The position numbers and the translations under genes are program-made. This document shows positions 63,028-64,000 of a stretch of 64,000 nt of DNA, in pieces. Every line of letters begins with the position of its first letter. Positions within the stretch are counted from its first letter, which is position 1. Below the pieces are notes generated by a model. The model was not told where the DNA came from and ran no database searches. It worked only from the letters and a program-made list of their open reading frames with translations. The stretch is from CAYUQT01 sp964446835 (GTDB taxonomy: Bacteria > Planctomycetota > Phycisphaerae > UBA1845 > JAFGLZ01): contig CAYUQT010000041.1 in NCBI GenBank assembly GCA_964446835.1, positions 1 to 64,000 on the forward strand, written 5' to 3'.

Positions 63028-63729
63028 CTACACGTGGTCCTCTTTCAATGCTTCCCTGAGTGCCGCTCTTGCCAGCAATCGGGTCGAATCGAGTGTTGGC
63101 AGAGGACAGTCGTTGGGGTCGACCAGCAATGGGATTTCGGTGCATCCCAGGACGACGCCGTCGCATCCCTGATCCCTCATTCTCTGAACCACCGAGTTGA
63201 AGTAGAGTCTTGACTGCTCCGTGAAGACCCCATTCACAAGCTCCGAGAAGATGATCGTGTCGATCCTCTCGCGTTCCGATGCGTCGGGGATTCGACAACC
63301 GATTCCGTATCTGCCTAAGACAGTCGGATAGACGGGGCCGGTCATCAGGTATTTCGTTCCGGTGACCGCGAGATTCTTGAGCCCGTGCACCTTGGCTTCG
63401 TCCGCAATCGCTTCGGCTATATGAAGCCACGGGATGGGCGAATCTGCGACAACCCTATCGAAGGCCTGGTGAATCGTGTTGTCCGGACAGACGGCAAACT
63501 GCGCGCCGATGCTCGCGAGTCTCCTGACGGACGACAGCATCAGCTCGGCAACACCGGCCCAGTTACCGGAACGGATATGGACCATGTACTCTCCAAGCGG
63601 ATGCGTGTGCATGGACACTTCAGGGTGCTTATGCTCTCCCATGAGGGCTGGAGCCTCTTTGCACAGTGTGCGGTAACACAACGCAGCACCCTCGGCACTG
63701 CACGCCACGATTCCGATATGTCTGCTCAT
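63028..63729 (-). CDS. Aspartate/glutamate racemase family protein
   Basis: The 233-residue protein has the pseudo-symmetric racemase fold: an N-terminal block IGIVACSAEGAALCY, a first active-site segment VCPDNTIHQAF near residue 81 and the second, GCTEIPLL, near residue 195. In most PLP-independent racemases each segment gives a catalytic Cys. Here the first Cys stands two residues earlier than the usual C-x-N-T position, which belongs to a divergent branch. GAGAG precedes ATG 63729. The enzyme may racemise aspartate, glutamate or a hydantoin-type substrate. Confidence 0.82.
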   Translation of the reverse strand: MSRHIGIVACSAEGAALCYRTLCKEAPALMGEHKHPEVSMHTHPLGEYMVHIRSGNWAGVAELMLSSVRRLASIGAQFAVCPDNTIHQAFDRVVADSPIPWLHIAEAIADEAKVHGLKNLAVTGTKYLMTGPVYPTVLGRYGIGCRIPDASERERIDTIIFSELVNGVFTEQSRLYFNSVVQRMRDQGCDGVVLGCTEIPLLVDPNDCPLPTLDSTRLLARAALREALKEDHV

Positions 63730-64000
63730 GTGTTCTCTCGGAGGGACGAAGAATGTTTAGCACGATCCGCCTGACACCCCACATCCGGTTTGCAGTGCCA
63801 CCTGACACGCCCGCGAATGCGGCGACGGTTCACTTCCGACTGCCCCTACATCAATCCGTTCCGTCGTGTGGCCGGTTCTATCATGGGGCCAAGAGGGAGG
63901 CAAGATGCGACACCTGATCCCTTTGAAGGTCCGGGGATCGCCCCGATGATTCAGTGCCACGATGGCACCCGTAGCCGGTTCTGTCCAGAACCAGGTTCAG
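63730..64000. other. Window edge without a supported gene
   Basis: About 270 bases upstream of the racemase start. Short open frames exist on both strands but none has a ribosome site or domain. A GGTTCT...AGAACC stem-loop lies at 63978-63993. Confidence 0.35.

Noticed and set aside
1..64000. tRNA, rRNA, CRISPR arrays, insertion sequences and prophage genes
   Set aside because: Both strands were read for repeated spacers, transposase or integrase proteins and tRNA-like arms. None was found that could be supported.

Overview
The window is a high-GC chromosomal segment from an uncultured-type bacterium that most resembles the Planctomycetota, probably a Phycisphaerae-like lineage. The pointers are two DUF1080 proteins, a pseudopilin of the LLPSLGRAR type, an ECF sigma factor next to a membrane Ser/Thr kinase, a creatininase, an RraA-like protein, and a very high density of secreted glycosidase-like proteins. 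The assignment rests on family repertoire only. A related PVC or Lentisphaera-type genome is possible. No rRNA, tRNA, CRISPR array, insertion sequence or phage module was seen.

Layout. From 1 to 8.2 kb there are mixed single genes: a secreted uncharacterised protein, creatininase, DUF1080, an MFS exporter, RraA-like, proC and an orphan sugar-binding lipoprotein. From 8.2 to 20.3 kb there is a thioesterase, a glycogen-synthase-like glycosyltransferase, an FAD oxidoreductase followed by a GT39-like membrane glycosyltransferase, a large secreted glycosidase-like protein and a large multi-spanning membrane protein. From 20.4 to 25.9 kb there is a two-component pair and a VWA membrane protein. From 25.9 to 27.8 kb there is a second DUF1080 protein and a pseudopilin-like protein.

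From 28.0 to 40.7 kb ten same-strand genes with short gaps and good ribosome binding sites look like one carbohydrate catabolic operon. They encode a GH36 alpha-galactosidase, a GH127-like enzyme, a URO-D-like protein, a galactonate-dehydratase-like enolase, a 2-hydroxyacid dehydrogenase, an SDR, an UlaG-like lactonase, a sugar porter, a zinc dehydrogenase and a second SDR. The gene content suggests that galactosides are cut outside the cytoplasm, imported as monomers, oxidised, opened by a lactonase and dehydrated. A nucleotidyltransferase, a second URO-D-like protein and a PAS/GAF hybrid kinase follow. From 46.4 to 54.0 kb there are more secreted polysaccharide-related enzymes (GH99-like, beta-propeller-like, esterase, second GH127-like) and a Tat-exported molybdopterin oxidoreductase.

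The most distinctive locus is 54.0 to 60.7 kb. A secreted caspase-like protein with SprB-type repeats is divergent from an operon of ECF sigma factor, zinc-finger anti-sigma and a transmembrane Ser/Thr kinase. The outer part of the kinase looks like a six-hairpin glycosidase toroid. This is the best candidate for an undescribed signalling system. The window ends with a WbsX/GH99-like protein, an exported class II glutamine amidotransferase-like protein whose catalytic Cys would be exposed by signal peptidase, and an Asp/Glu racemase.
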